From: Prorocentrum cordatum
Taxonomy: Eukaryota > Sar > Dinophyceae > Prorocentrales > Prorocentraceae
DNA length: 64,000 nt
Reading direction: 5' to 3'
Assembly (NCBI GenBank): GCA_963575745.1
Contig: CAUYUJ010014593.1
Span: 964,642-1,028,641, forward strand
Position 1 is the first letter of the stretch; each line of letters starts with the position of its first letter. The position numbers and the translations under genes are program-made. The notes below the pieces were generated by a model. The model saw nothing but the letters and a program-made list of their open reading frames with translations, had not been told where the DNA came from and ran no database searches. This document shows, one piece after another, positions 52,772 to 63,329 of this stretch.

Positions 52772-54545
52772 TCCCAACCATCCTGTGGTGTTGGGTCCTC
52801 GCTTAGAAGAGACAGTGCCCCGCGTTCCTTCCGTCCTCTCCTCCTCTTTTCCCCCCATCACCATCATCAACATCGCTACCGTCATCACCACCCATTTGGC
52901 GCACCCATTCACACGGTTCATGACCCCATGGGGAGTTCCACTTAAGGCCCCAGTGGCGACGTTCCGATACGCCCCCGCCATTTTTTGGGGCACACACCCC
53001 TCACGCGGTCCGTGGCCCCATAGGGAGCTCCACCGAACGCCCCAGCGGCGACGTGCCCATGCGTCCCCGCCACCAATTTGGGCACACCCTCCACGCGCTT
53101 CTTGGCGCCATAATTAGGGAGCTCCACGTAAGACCCCAGTGGCGACGCCCCCATGAGCCCCCGCTCATGCACTCCCTGTGGCGACGCTCCCATGCGCTCC
53201 CCATTGGGAGCTCCACCTAAGGTTCCAGGGGCGACGCCCCCATGCCCCATGCGGTCCCGCCACCCATTGTGGCACGCCCCTCACACGGTTCGTGGCCCCA
53301 TATGGACTTCCACCGAAGGCTTCAGTGGCGACGTTCCCATGCGTCCCCGCCACCCATTTTGGCACACTTCCCACACTTGTCGCAACCCCACAGGGAGCTC
53401 GACGCAAGGCTCCAGGGGCAACGTTCCCATGCGTCCCCGCCACCCATTTTGGCACACCATTTACACAGTTCGTGGCCCCACACGGGGCTCCATTCAAGGC
53501 TCCAGTGGCGACGTTCCCACGCGCCCCCGCCACCCAGTTTGGCACGCCCCCTCACACGGCTCATGGCCCCACAGGGAGCCCAACCTAAGGCCCGAGTGGC
53601 GACGCCCCCATGAGCCCCCGCCACCCATTTCCGCACCGTCTTCACACGTTTCGTGACCACACACGGAGCTTCACGTATGGCTCCAGCGGCGACGTTCCCA
53701 CGCGTCCACGCCACCCAGTTTGGCACACCCCTCACACGGTTCATGGCCCCATAGGGAGCCCAACTTAAGGCAGCAGCGGCAGCGTTCCCATGCGTCCCCG
53801 CCAGCCATTTTGGCACACCTTTGACGCGTTTCGTGGCCCCGTAGGGAGTTCCACCTAAGGATCCAGCGGCGACGTTCCCACGCGCCCCCCCAGCCATTTT
53901 GGCACGTCTTTCACGCGGTTCGTGGTCCCATAGGGAGCTCCACCTAAGGCCTTGGCGGCGACGACCCCATGCGTCCCCGCCACCCATTTTGGCACACTTT
54001 CCACACTTGTCGCAACCCCATAGGGAGCCCCACCCAAGGCCCCAGCGGCGCCGTTCCCACGCGTCCCCGCCACCCATTTGGGCACACCCCTCACGCGGTT
54101 CGTGGTCACAAATGGGAGCTGCACGGAAGACCCCAGTGGCGATTTTCCCATGCGCCCCCGCCATTTATTTTCGGCACGCCCCCCACACGGTTCGCGGCCG
54201 CATAGGGAGCCCCACCCAAGGCCCCAGCGGCGCCGTTCCCACGCGTCCCCGCCAACCATTTTGGCACACCCCTCACGCGGCTCGTGGTCACAAATGGGAG
54301 CTGCACGGAAGGCTCTAGGGGCGACATTCCCGTGCGTCCCCGCCACCCATTCGGCACACCCCTCACACGGTTCGTGGCCCCACAGGGAGGTCCACCGAAG
54401 GCTCCAGTGGCGACGTTCCCATGCGTCCCCGCCGCCAGTGTTTGGCATGCCCCCCACACGGTGCGTGGCCTCAAAGGGAGCGCCACCGAAGACGATATCC
54501 ACAATCGTTGCACTCACAGTTGCGAATGGTTGGGTCCTTCGCCGG
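52772..54545 (-). repeat. CE1 copy D, inverted, complete
   Basis: On - it runs leader (54545 to 54470, CGGCGAAGGACCCAACCATT, CGCAACTGTGAGTGCAACG, TATCGTCTTCGGTGGCGC), about 17 units of 90 bp (core CATGGGAACGTCGCCACTGG, GGGGCCACGAACCG), a short GATGATG tract (near 52855-52890) and the tail (52826 to 52772, AGCGAGGACCCAACACCAC, AGGATGGTTGGGAA). It is the mirror partner of copy C. Confidence 0.8.
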
Positions 54546-54662
54546 GTTTTCCTGTTGTTGTCTGGCGGTGTTCCGGTAGTCTCATTGGATTCGTTGCTCA
54601 ATGACAGTACGGGCGCCCTTGATGTTGAGCAGCGAATCTTGATAGACTAGAGGAATACTACC
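54546..54662. other. unassigned short stretch
   Basis: Between the CE1-D leader and the CAA repeat. No feature recognised. Confidence 0.3.

Positions 54663-54735
<73 letters not shown>
54663..54735 (+). repeat. (CAA)n microsatellite
   Basis: An uninterrupted run of about 23 ACA/CAA triplets. Confidence 0.95.
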
Positions 54736-55494
54736 TACTAGCACGTGGGGACACTCCGTTCTCACCAGTGCCAGGGTTTTCATAGGAGGCGGGCAATACC
54801 CCCACTTTGTGGGGGGGCCGGTTCAAGCTCTACCAAATTTCCAAACGACTCTTCGCCACCACCCACACCCAGCTTCCCGCCCTATGACGTTCGGACACTT
54901 CACTTCGTGGCATGCGGACGACCGTGGCTACTATTCAGGGCCCCGCGGCCGACGACGACGGCGTGCGCGCGCGAAGAAAAAACGAATGTGTCCCGCATGG
55001 TATTATTTGACAGGGATGATGGCCCTGGCAGGTGCGCAACCGTTGTCGCAGAAGTTCGAAAAAGTTGCTCGCAAAAGCCCGTTTGACAGAAATGTTTAAA
55101 AAGTGTTGGGTTTCCTACGAATCCGCAAGAGCGCGCGGGATGAGATTTTGACATTTTTTGTTGAAAAACCATTGGTTTTTTGATGTTTTTATGTTAAAAT
55201 CGCTGCGAACACTAAGGTTTTGGAAGGATTTCGTCTTGCGCGCGCGAATGTCCACTTTACCTTATTTTTTGCAAGGGATTCTTGAAATTTGATTATATTA
55301 GAACAAGAAATGTCATTTTCTATTGTTTTTTTGCAAGGGAAAGCGGATTACAACAAAACAACCGGATCCTGTACACACCCTCTTTTCTGAGGCTTCCTCA
55401 CGAAAATGATGAAAATGTAGCTGCGGCCTAGGCGGCGCAGGGGGGGCGCGCACCAGGGGGCCCAACAATAATTATTCTTTAGAATAAATAATAT
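54736..55494. other. unassigned, becoming AT-rich
   Basis: 55085-55430 is markedly AT-richer than the rest of the window. Apart from the 23-bp motif at 54992-55014 no gene or repeat is recognised. The 113- and 96-codon frames here have no domain. Confidence 0.35.
54992..55014 (+). repeat. 23-bp conserved motif, forward copy
   Basis: CCCGCATGGTATTATTTGAC plus AGG is an exact reverse-complement match to 58095-58117. The 3' flank (GGCCCTGGC here, GCCCTGCCC there) is also similar. Confidence 0.55.
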
Positions 55495-55589
55495 TCAACA
55501 ACAACAACAACAACAATAACCATAACAATAACAACAACAACAACAACAACAACAACAGCAACAGCAACAGCAACAGCAACAACAACAAG
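55495..55589 (+). repeat. (CAA)n/(CAG)n microsatellite before CE1-E
   Basis: AACAACAAC with CAGCAA and CAATAA variants, ending exactly where the CE1-E leader begins. Confidence 0.85.
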
Positions 55590-57232
55590 CCTGGCGAATG
55601 ACCCAACCATTGGCAAATGTGGATATCGTCTTCGCTGGCGCCCCCTACGTGGACAAGAACCGCGCGGAGGGCGCGCCGAACATAGGCGGCGGGGACGCAT
55701 GGGGGCGTCGCCGCTAGGGCCTTCGGCGGAGCCCCCTATGGAGCCACGAACCGTGCGAGGGGTGTGCCGGAAGGAGTTGCGGGGGCGCATGGGAACGTCG
55801 CCGCTGGGGCTTCAGGTGGAGGTCACTATGGGGCTAGGAACCGTGCGGAGGGTGCGCCAAAATGGGTGGCGGGGACGGATGGGCACGTCGCCGCTGGAGC
55901 CCCAGGTGGAGCTCCCGATGGGGTCTACGGGCCGCGAGAAGGGCGTGCGAAAATGGGTGGCGGGGACGCATGGGAACGTCCCCACGGGGGCCTTTTCGGT
56001 GGAGGTCCCTATGGGGCCACGAACCGTGCGAGGGGTGTGCCGACATGGGGATGATGATGACGATGACGATGATGACGACGATGACGACGATGATGACGAT
56101 GATGACGATGCCGGGTGGAGCTCCCTATGGGGCCACGAACCGCGCGAGGGGTGCGCCACGATGGATGGCGGGGGCGAATGGGAACGACGCTACTGGAGCC
56201 TCAGGTGGAGCTCCCTATGGGGCCACGAACCGCGTGAGGTGTGCGCCACAATGGGTGGCGGGAGCGCATGGGCATGACACCACTTGAGCCTCGGGTGGAG
56301 CTCCCTATAGGGCCACGAACCGTGCGAGAGGCGTGCCACAATTGGTGGCGGGAGCGCACGGGAACGTCGCAACTGGGTCCGTAGGTGGAGCTCCCTGTGA
56401 TGCCATGAACCGTGCGAGGGGTATGCCAAGATTGGTGGCGGGGACGCATAGAACATTGCCGCTGAGGCCTTAGGTGGAGCTCCCTATGGGGCCACGAACC
56501 GTGCGAGGGGTGTGCTAAATGGGCGGCGGGGACGAATGGGAACGACACCGCTGGAGCCTCAGGTGGAGCTCCCTACGGGGCTACGAACAGCGTCAAGGGC
56601 GTACGAAAATGAGCGGCGGGCACGCATGGGAACGTCGCCGCTGAGGCCTCAGGTGAAGCTCCCCATGGGGCCACGAACCGCGCGGGGGGCGTGCCACAAT
56701 GGGCGGCGTGGACGCACGGGAACGACACCACTGGAGCCTCAGGTGGAGCTCCCTACGGGGCCGCGAACCGTGTGGGGGGGGTGCCACAATGGGTGGCGGG
56801 GACCCATAGGAACGACACCATTGGGGCCTCAGGTGGAGCTCCCAATGGGGCCACGAACCGTGTAAGAGGTACACCACAATAAGTGGCGGGAATGCGTGGG
56901 AACGTCGCAACTGGGCCCTCAGGTGGAGCTCCCTGTGTGGCCACGAACCGTGCGAGGGGCGTGCCACAATGGGTGGCGGGGACGCATGGGAACATCGCCA
57001 CGGGGGCCTTTCGGTGGAGGTCCCTATGGGGCCACGAACCGTGTGAGGGGTGTGCCGACATGGGGATGATGACGACGATGACGATGCTTATGAGGATGAC
57101 GACGATGATGACGACAACGATGCTGATGATGATGGGAGGAGGGAGGGGGAGAGGGAGGGGGAGGAGGAGGAGGAGATGAGAACGCGGTGCGCTGTTTCTT
57201 CAATGCGAGGACCCAACACCACAGGATGGTTG
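55590..57232 (+). repeat. CE1 copy E, internally duplicated
   Basis: Leader 55590-55650 (CCTGGCGAATGACCCAACCA, TGGATATCGTCTTCGCTGG), 90-bp units, a GAT tract at 56046-56110, then a second run of units, a second GAT tract (57060-57135), a GAGGGAGGGGGAGG stretch and the tail (57181-57232, TCTTCAATGCGAGGACCCAA, CACCACAGGATGGTTGCG). The unit before each GAT tract is a special one (GCCTTTCGGTGGAGGTCCC, TGTGCCGACATGGGGATGAT), about 1016 bp apart. Confidence 0.8.
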
Positions 57233-57239
57233 CGATGAA

Positions 57240-57560
57240 ATTCGGAACGGGTAGGAGTCATTAGGAATTTTTGCGAATCTGTTGGGTTCGATGGGAGTTC
57301 ATAGGAATCAATAGGACGTCAAATGAAGCAACGGGAATCAGTAGGAATCAGAGCGAGTCCGTAGGAACGAACAGGAATCCATCGGATTCAGTAGCAACCA
57401 GGCGGAGTAAATGGTAACCAAGAGGAATCACCAGGAATCAGCAGGATTCAATCGGAACCACTTGTAACCAATAGGAAGCAGTCGGAATCGTTTGGAATCA
57501 ATGGTAATCAGTCGGGATCAACCAGGATCAATGACAAGCAACAGTCATCAAACCCATCAC
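57240..57560 (+). repeat. degenerate 12-bp repeat (TAGGAATCAATA-like)
   Basis: About 25 irregular copies of GGAATCA/GGAACCA/GGGATCA separated by 5-6 bases. Confidence 0.55.
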
Positions 57561-58884
57561 ACCCGACGGGGAATTAATAATCCTTGTGGCTCTCCCTACA
57601 AAAGGAGCGCCGCGGCCGAGAAGAAAACAAAGACGGCGAGGATATCAAAAGGATCGGATGAGGTGGGTCTCTGTGGGCGGGGGGGTCCATCTATGCATTC
57701 CGTAGATATATAGATTGAACAATTTATACAGCACCACAGAGATTGCAGCGCATGGTTGTGCAATGTACATGTGATTTGCCCAATCGTTCAGTCTGAAAAT
57801 GAGTCCAGACCATCTCAGCTAAACTGGGCGCCCCCCCCCAACATCTTCGTCAAATTGAGCTACGCGCGCATGCCGAAATATTTCAAACAGCTTTGGTTTC
57901 GTACGGACGAGTGTCCCGGAGAAAATTAATCTAGACAAGAAACACGGTTTTGCAGCATAATGATTCAGAAAGGCTTCTTCGTGCGTTCACATATTTCTGC
58001 CAAGTGCAACCTAACGGTTTTTTTCAAAGCGAGCGCGTCGAAATCATTCGAACGCCCGCGCGCGCGCGTGCTGGGGGCTGGGCAGGGCACGACGCCTGTC
58101 AAATAATACCATGCGGGCCTCTCGCGCACGTCGGTCGCGCGCGGACGCCGAAATCTTTCCACAATCGTCACCGCCGACACGTGGACACCATCATGGTCAC
58201 CGGCGTGATCAGCATCGGCGCCGTCATTTGCTATGTCGCTGTCATCGTCATCGTCGACCCGGGCATCGCTACTATCCTCGTCGTGTCTGCGGTTGTCGAC
58301 GGCGCGATGATGCCGTTCCCGCCAGGGTCACCGACTCGCATTGAAGAGTCCGCGCGTCAACGCGGATTGCGACACGCGCTAGGAAAGGCCCAGATGTCAG
58401 CACCACCGCGGCCGCGTAGGTCGCGCCAGTCTAGTTGGCCGCTCTACGCGCGAGCCTGCGTGCGTTAGCGTGGCCGCAGCGACGCGCCGTCCAGCGCCAA
58501 GCAGTCATGGCAATCGCCGTTTCACGGGTTTTCAAAACCCAGTTGCAGGTGACAGGTGGAATAATCGCGCGAGCAGTCGAGTTGGCAATTTCAAGTTCGG
58601 CAGGGGGAATTGCACCACGAATGCTGCACTTCATATGCTGTACCACGTAGATTCGCGACATATATTGCACCATTTAAGCTGCACAACGTAAATCGCACAT
58701 ACACCAGCAGCATTGGTCCAGGACGCACATATGAGGTACAACATAGACACAAACCGAGCACACACGTTTCACTCAATCAACACACAGCACACGTCCAGGA
58801 CACACTCCCATATCATACACCCCATGAAGCCAACGCACCCCATCAAGCCACGCACCCCATCAAGCCAACGCGCCCCTATCAAGC
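57561..58884. other. unassigned DNA
   Basis: No gene recognised. The 172-codon frame at 57950-58468 has one hydrophobic stretch (about residues 82-125) but no family match. 58680-58884 carries ACACCAGC/ACGCACC words like those at 39850-40440. Confidence 0.35.
58095..58117 (-). repeat. 23-bp conserved motif, inverted copy
   Basis: Exact reverse complement of 54992-55014, about 3.1 kb away. Confidence 0.55.
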
Positions 58885-59372
58885 CAACCTTTGCTCATGG
58901 GCCACGGGTGAGATTCCAATCCCCTAGCACCATCCAGTCCCTGCCCACGCTGTTGAGAACCGCAAGATACCCTGCTAGCTTGACCAGAAGACTCGTTAGT
59001 AGCATTCATTCCTTCCCCTGACCTCACATATACCACCACGATCACTACACCATCTTGTACCATCCATGCGACGCCGGCAGCCACAATTCCCCCAGGTCCA
59101 AGCACGTGATCAGGCAAGGCGGGAGGAGTTTTGACCATGGCGTGCGAGGGGCCAGTATAGCAACGCCACCCGATCTGCCGTGCAGCTCCATCCCAATTGT
59201 CCCGCAAGAGAAAGCATAATAATTTGTAACTAACCTCGCGCATGCGCGCCGGTCGAGAGGGCAGACGTTGCACAAGGGTCTCGCGTTCCTGCACAGCCAC
59301 AACATGAGTCTCGCAGCTTTCCATGAACACCTTGAGAGGTCCAGGCCCCTCCACGCTCACAGTCTCGATCAC
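58885..59372 (-). pseudogene. LINE-C AP endonuclease N-terminal half
   Basis: Across two or three frames on -: LKVFMESCETHVVAVQERE (LQE motif), MELHGRSGGVAILAPRTP (GGVAIL), VVIVVVYVRSGEGMNATN, then KLAGYLAVLNSVGRDWMVLG with DWNLTRGP (GDWN, equivalent to GDFN) and a stop near 58897. Frameshifts near 58990 and 59200 break it. Confidence 0.55.
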
Positions 59373-60866
59373 GCCCTTTCAGCTTGAGGTCGGTCACACC
59401 TTTGCCATCGCAGGACTCGCGGGGAATGCCCCCAGCCCCGTGCGTCGGACCAGTCCGCGTAGAGACTGTCCTACGATACGGTTTCCTCTCTACGGCCAGT
59501 CCGCCTAAGTGAGTGAGTTCCAGCCCGCTCTTCGCCGTCGTAACAGGAGGGCCAGGCACGGCTACCTCCGCACTGACGCGGGCGCAGTTGGAGTTGCTTT
59601 GCTCAGGCAAGGCAGCCTTCTCCGAGTTGGGCCTCCTGTGCGACCTGGAAGCCCCCGAGGTCGCCGCAATCGATGATGCAGGATGAGTCGTCGTCGTACT
59701 CCCCCTGTTCACGACAACCTCAGGTTCCACCACACTAGGCAGCGCCCCTTGGCGACCGTCCAACATGATGCCGAGGCCTGGTTCGTCAGAACTTCCTTAG
59801 TCCAGGAAGTTGCCGCTTGAATTGCAGCCATCAGACTGGGAAAGTATGCGATTGCCCCACACGCCTGACCCAGTCCCCGAAGTAGGAGACACACGGGCAA
59901 TTCTTCGGTTGTCGTCAACGCTTGACACAGTCCCCGACGTAGGAGAACCTTGGGCCATTATGCGGTTGCCTATAACGCCTGACCCCGTTCCCGAAGTAAA
60001 ACCCCCAAGGAAAAGCATACGATCGCCCACAACGCCCAGCCCAAAACTCGAAACACGAATCTCATCAGCACAACCAGGGGTGGGAGGCTTGCTCTCTGTC
60101 AGAGGGGGTGTTCACGCTTCTGTCCTTAGCCACCTCATCCTGAATGACGCTCCTCGGAACAATCGAGGGCTTCCTCGGGTAGCCCCCCCCCTCGAATTGC
60201 ATCCATCCCATAGCGCATTCTCACCTGGGGAGTTTCCGCACTTGGGGATTCCCCAGGATCTCCAGCACAACATGGCGATTGCGAGCCTGAGGGATTCCCC
60301 GCGCTTGGGGCTTACTACGGATTTGGGACGTCACAGCCCAGGCCATTGCTAGAGGTACCACCGCTGGATCGGGCAACTCTGCGGTTGCCCACAGCGCCTG
60401 ACCAGCACAGGCCGCATCATTTCCAAGAGGCGCCTCCACGACATCTCGCGAAGGACTATCAAACAACAGCACCTTCGAGGCCTGCCTTGCCGCGGGCTCC
60501 CTCAGGCAACCCCCGACCAATGGGAGGTGCCCGCCCACCCCGCGGGCGGCTCCAGACAACTGTATACCATTGCGCGGCGCTTCAATAAGGATCCTGCACG
60601 ACTGCAAGTCGTTGTTTGGCACTGTTGAGCGGGGGAATGGCGGCGAGACGTGTTGCAGAGCCGCGAAGGCTTCCAGGTTCCTTAGGCACGTGCTCCGCCA
60701 GGTCGCCTGGATAGCGCGCCTCCAGTGAAGCCCGCAGCTCCTTCTCCTTGGCCTGGCCGAGGACCTTGTTGATGCTGAAGTGCTCGGCATCCTGGTGGGC
60801 CGCGCTCGCTGTCGAGCTTTGGCCGCCACCTGTACCTCCTCCATGGTCTGCACCGCCTGCTGGGAA
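59373..60866 (-). pseudogene. LINE-C ORF1/ORF2 linker region
   Basis: Open patches continue on - (INKVLGQAKEKELRASLEAR near 60740-60790), consistent with the rest of ORF1, but frames change often and no domain is named. On + a TCCCCGAAGTAGGAGAC-type repeat occurs at 59865-60000 (three copies about 60 bp apart). Confidence 0.35.
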
Positions 60867-61375
60867 CTACTCACCTGCTGCTTCCTTCGACGCCAGCACG
60901 AGCAGTTGGCCCATGCTGGTCGCCAGCGCCTTCGCCGGGACAGGAGCCTGCTCGCCCAAGCCTTGTTTCTGCAACATGGTGCCCAGTGCCTCCACATCGA
61001 CCTGCATGTTGAGGCCCTTCTCGCGCACCGACGACACCTCAGGCGCTTGCAGCGCCAGCTGGGTAAGCTCCTGCACCTGCGCACTGAGCGACATCACTTC
61101 CTTTTCCTGTTCCACCAGGTCATTCTCCACCTTGGCCAAGCGACCAACTCCCCGTCATGCGTCGACCCGTTTCTCGGCCGATTCAACCAAGCCGACTCGA
61201 CATCGAGTGTAGTTTGGCGTGCATTGGGCGAGAACCTTGGAGCTGACCGTGAATGTGCTCCTTCTCTAGGCGCAAGGCTTCAGCGTACTCGCACATCTTG
61301 GACTTCCCACTGCACTTGGAAACAACCGCCAGCTACTCCTCGACTTCCTTGAGCCGTTTGCGCAACCGCATATGT
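60867..61375 (-). pseudogene. LINE-C ORF1 coiled-coil fragment
   Basis: 61375 to 61150 reads MRLRKRLKEVEE, a stop, then KMCEYAEALRLEKEHIHGQLQ. After a frameshift, 61139-60867 reads AKVENDLVEQEKEVMSLSAQ and VQELTQLALQAPEV, both strongly heptad-like. The position upstream of an endonuclease supports a LINE ORF1. Confidence 0.45.
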
Positions 61376-61432
61376 CTACATATATATGTACATATATTTA
61401 TATATATATATATATATATATATTGCCCCCCC
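61376..61432. repeat. TA microsatellite, left end of the 61.4-63.5 kb block
   Basis: ACATATATATG and (TA)n, followed by CCCCCCTCCAAGATCATAC (61427-61446). That sequence recurs inverted at 63417-63438 beside another TA repeat. Confidence 0.7.
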
Positions 61433-61635
61433 TCCAAGATCATACATCTCGTCTTGAACCGCATTCATCCTCATCTCCCTCCTATTCATCTTTACCACGC
61501 TTATCTTCATTATGTCTGCGCATCGGTTCCAGGGTCTCCTTCCATCGTGCCCTGATGCGGCAGAAGGGGGCATCCATTTATGGATGCCCCTTCGACGATG
61601 TGCTCCTTCGACGATGTGGCCGACACGGAAAGGCT

Positions 61636-62130
61636 CCCTGGCCAGTGGCGGGAGGGGAAACCTGAAAAGGTTTCTTGGCCCGTTTGTTGTGCTGGAGAGG
61701 GAACCTGAAAAGGCCCCTTGGCCAGTGGCCGGAGGGGAAACCTGAAAAGGTTTCCTGGCCCGTCTGTTGTGCTGGAGAGGGAACCTGAAAAGGCTCCCTG
61801 GCCAGAGGCGGGAGGGGAAACCTGAAAAGGCTTCCTTGCCCGTTTGATGTGCTGGAAAGGGAACCTGAAAAGGCTCCCTGGCCAGTGGCGGGAGAGGAAA
61901 CCTGAAAAGGTGTCCCTTCCCGTTTGATTTGTTGGAAAGGGAACCTGAAAAGGCTCCCTGGCCAGTGGCGGGAGAGGAAACCTGAAAAGGCTTCCTGGCC
62001 CGTTTGATGTGCTGGAGAGGGAACCTGAAAAGGCTCCCTGGCCAGTGGCGGGAGGGGAAACCTGAAAAGGCTTCCTTGCTCGTTTTATGTGCTGGAGAGT
62101 GAACCTGAAAAGGCTCCCTGGCCAGGGTTC
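61636..62130 (+). repeat. 80-bp minisatellite, exact period
   Basis: GGCCAGTGGCGGGAG recurs at 61641, 61721, 61801, 61881, 61961, 62041 and 62121, exactly 80 bp apart. Each unit holds two related halves (GGGAACCTGAAAAGGCTCCC and GGAAACCTGAAAAGGTTTCC). Confidence 0.85.
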
Positions 62131-62199
62131 CCACCTCCGCGCCCGAAAACAACACAATGTTTTTCACCGGGGCAGTTTCTGTGGAGATCTGGAATATCT

Positions 62200-62655
62200 G
62201 GATTATCCTTTTGTGAGGCATTCCAATAGAATCCCGTTGTTGTGCTTTCCAAACGATTCCTGCTCTGAGGCTTTCCAATAGAATCTCTTTGGAAAGCACC
62301 ACCAAGGGATTCTGTTGGAAAGCCTCACACAAGGAATCCTTTGGAAAGCATCACAAAGGAATTCTATGGGAAAGCCTCACAACAGGAATCCTTTGGAAAG
62401 CACCACAAAGGGATTCTATTGGAAAGCCGCACAAAAAGAATCCTTTTGGAAAACACCACAAAGGAATTCTATTGAAAAGCCTCACAAAAGGAATCCTTTG
62501 GAAAGCGCAACAAAGGGATTCGATTGGAAAGCCTCACAGCAGGAACCGTTTGGAAAGCAGCACAAAGGGATTTCATTGGAAAGCCTCACAAAAGGAATCA
62601 TTAGGAAAGACCACAAAGGGATTCGATTGGAAAGCCTCGCAAAAGGATATTCCAG
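62200..62655 (+). repeat. 52-bp minisatellite (GGAATCCTTTGGAAAGC)
   Basis: About eight units alternate GGAATCCTTTGGAAAGCACC and GGGATTCTATTGGAAAGCC at 26-bp half-spacing. Confidence 0.8.
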
Positions 62656-63180
62656 ATATTCCAGATCTTCACAGAAACTACCCTGGTGAAAAACGCTGTG
62701 TTCTCCAGATTTTCGAGATATTCCAGATCCTCCCAGAGATTGCCCTGGTGAAAATGGTTGTGTCTTCCAGATGTTCCAAATATTCCAGATCCTCCCAGAG
62801 ACTGCCAGGTGAGAAGCGCCGTGTTTTCCAGTTTTTCAGATATTCCAGATCCTCCCAGAGACTGCCCAAATGGAAAACGCTGTGTTTTCCAGATGTCCCA
62901 AATATTCTAGATCCTTCCAGAGATTGCCCTTTGTGAAAAACGTTGTGTTTTCCAGATTTTCCAGATATTCCAGATCTTCCCAGAGACTGCCCAGGTGAAA
63001 AACGTTGTGTTTTCCAGATTGTCCAGATATTCCAGATCCTCCCAGAGACTGCACGAGTGAAAAACGTTGTGTTTTCCAGATTTTCCAGATATTCCAGATC
63101 CGCCCAGAGATTGCCCAAGTGAAAAACAGCTTGTTTTCCAGATATTCCAGATATTCCAGATCCTAAAGCCTGGAAAACAC
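62656..63180 (+). repeat. 62-bp minisatellite (CCAGATATTCCAGATCC)
   Basis: About eight units (cores at 62721, 62783, 62843, 62905, 62968, 63030, 63091) with TCCCAGAGACTGCCC and GTGAAAAACGTTGTG. Related GGAAAAC and AACACAGCG words continue to about 63310. Confidence 0.8.
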
Positions 63181-63329
63181 AGCTTTTCTCAACAGTCAGT
63201 GTCTGGGAAAACATGGAAAACCTGGAACACCTAGAAAACACAGCGTTTCTCAATGGTCAGTGTCTGGGAAAACTTTGAAAATTTGGAAAACCTTGAAAGC
63301 ACAGCGGTTCTCAACGGTCAGAGTCCCGA

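Larger units (their letters stand above)
58885..61375 (-). mobile_element. LINE-C, 3'-truncated non-LTR retrotransposon
   Basis: On -, from a TA repeat at 61375, a broken coiled-coil ORF1 is followed by linker sequence and the start of an AP endonuclease, ending at about 58885 with no RT. No SL is found at its 5' end. The missing 3' portion is unusual because most LINE truncations remove the 5' end; a later deletion or another insertion is more likely. Confidence 0.55.

Noticed and set aside
37933-57232. CRISPR array
   Set aside because: Units are contiguous and degenerate with no alternation of constant repeats and unique spacers, and the host is a eukaryote.
61376-62938. Protein genes of 215-318 codons over the minisatellites
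   Set aside because: Frames follow the 80-bp and 52-bp DNA repeats and shift with unit length; no domain is seen.
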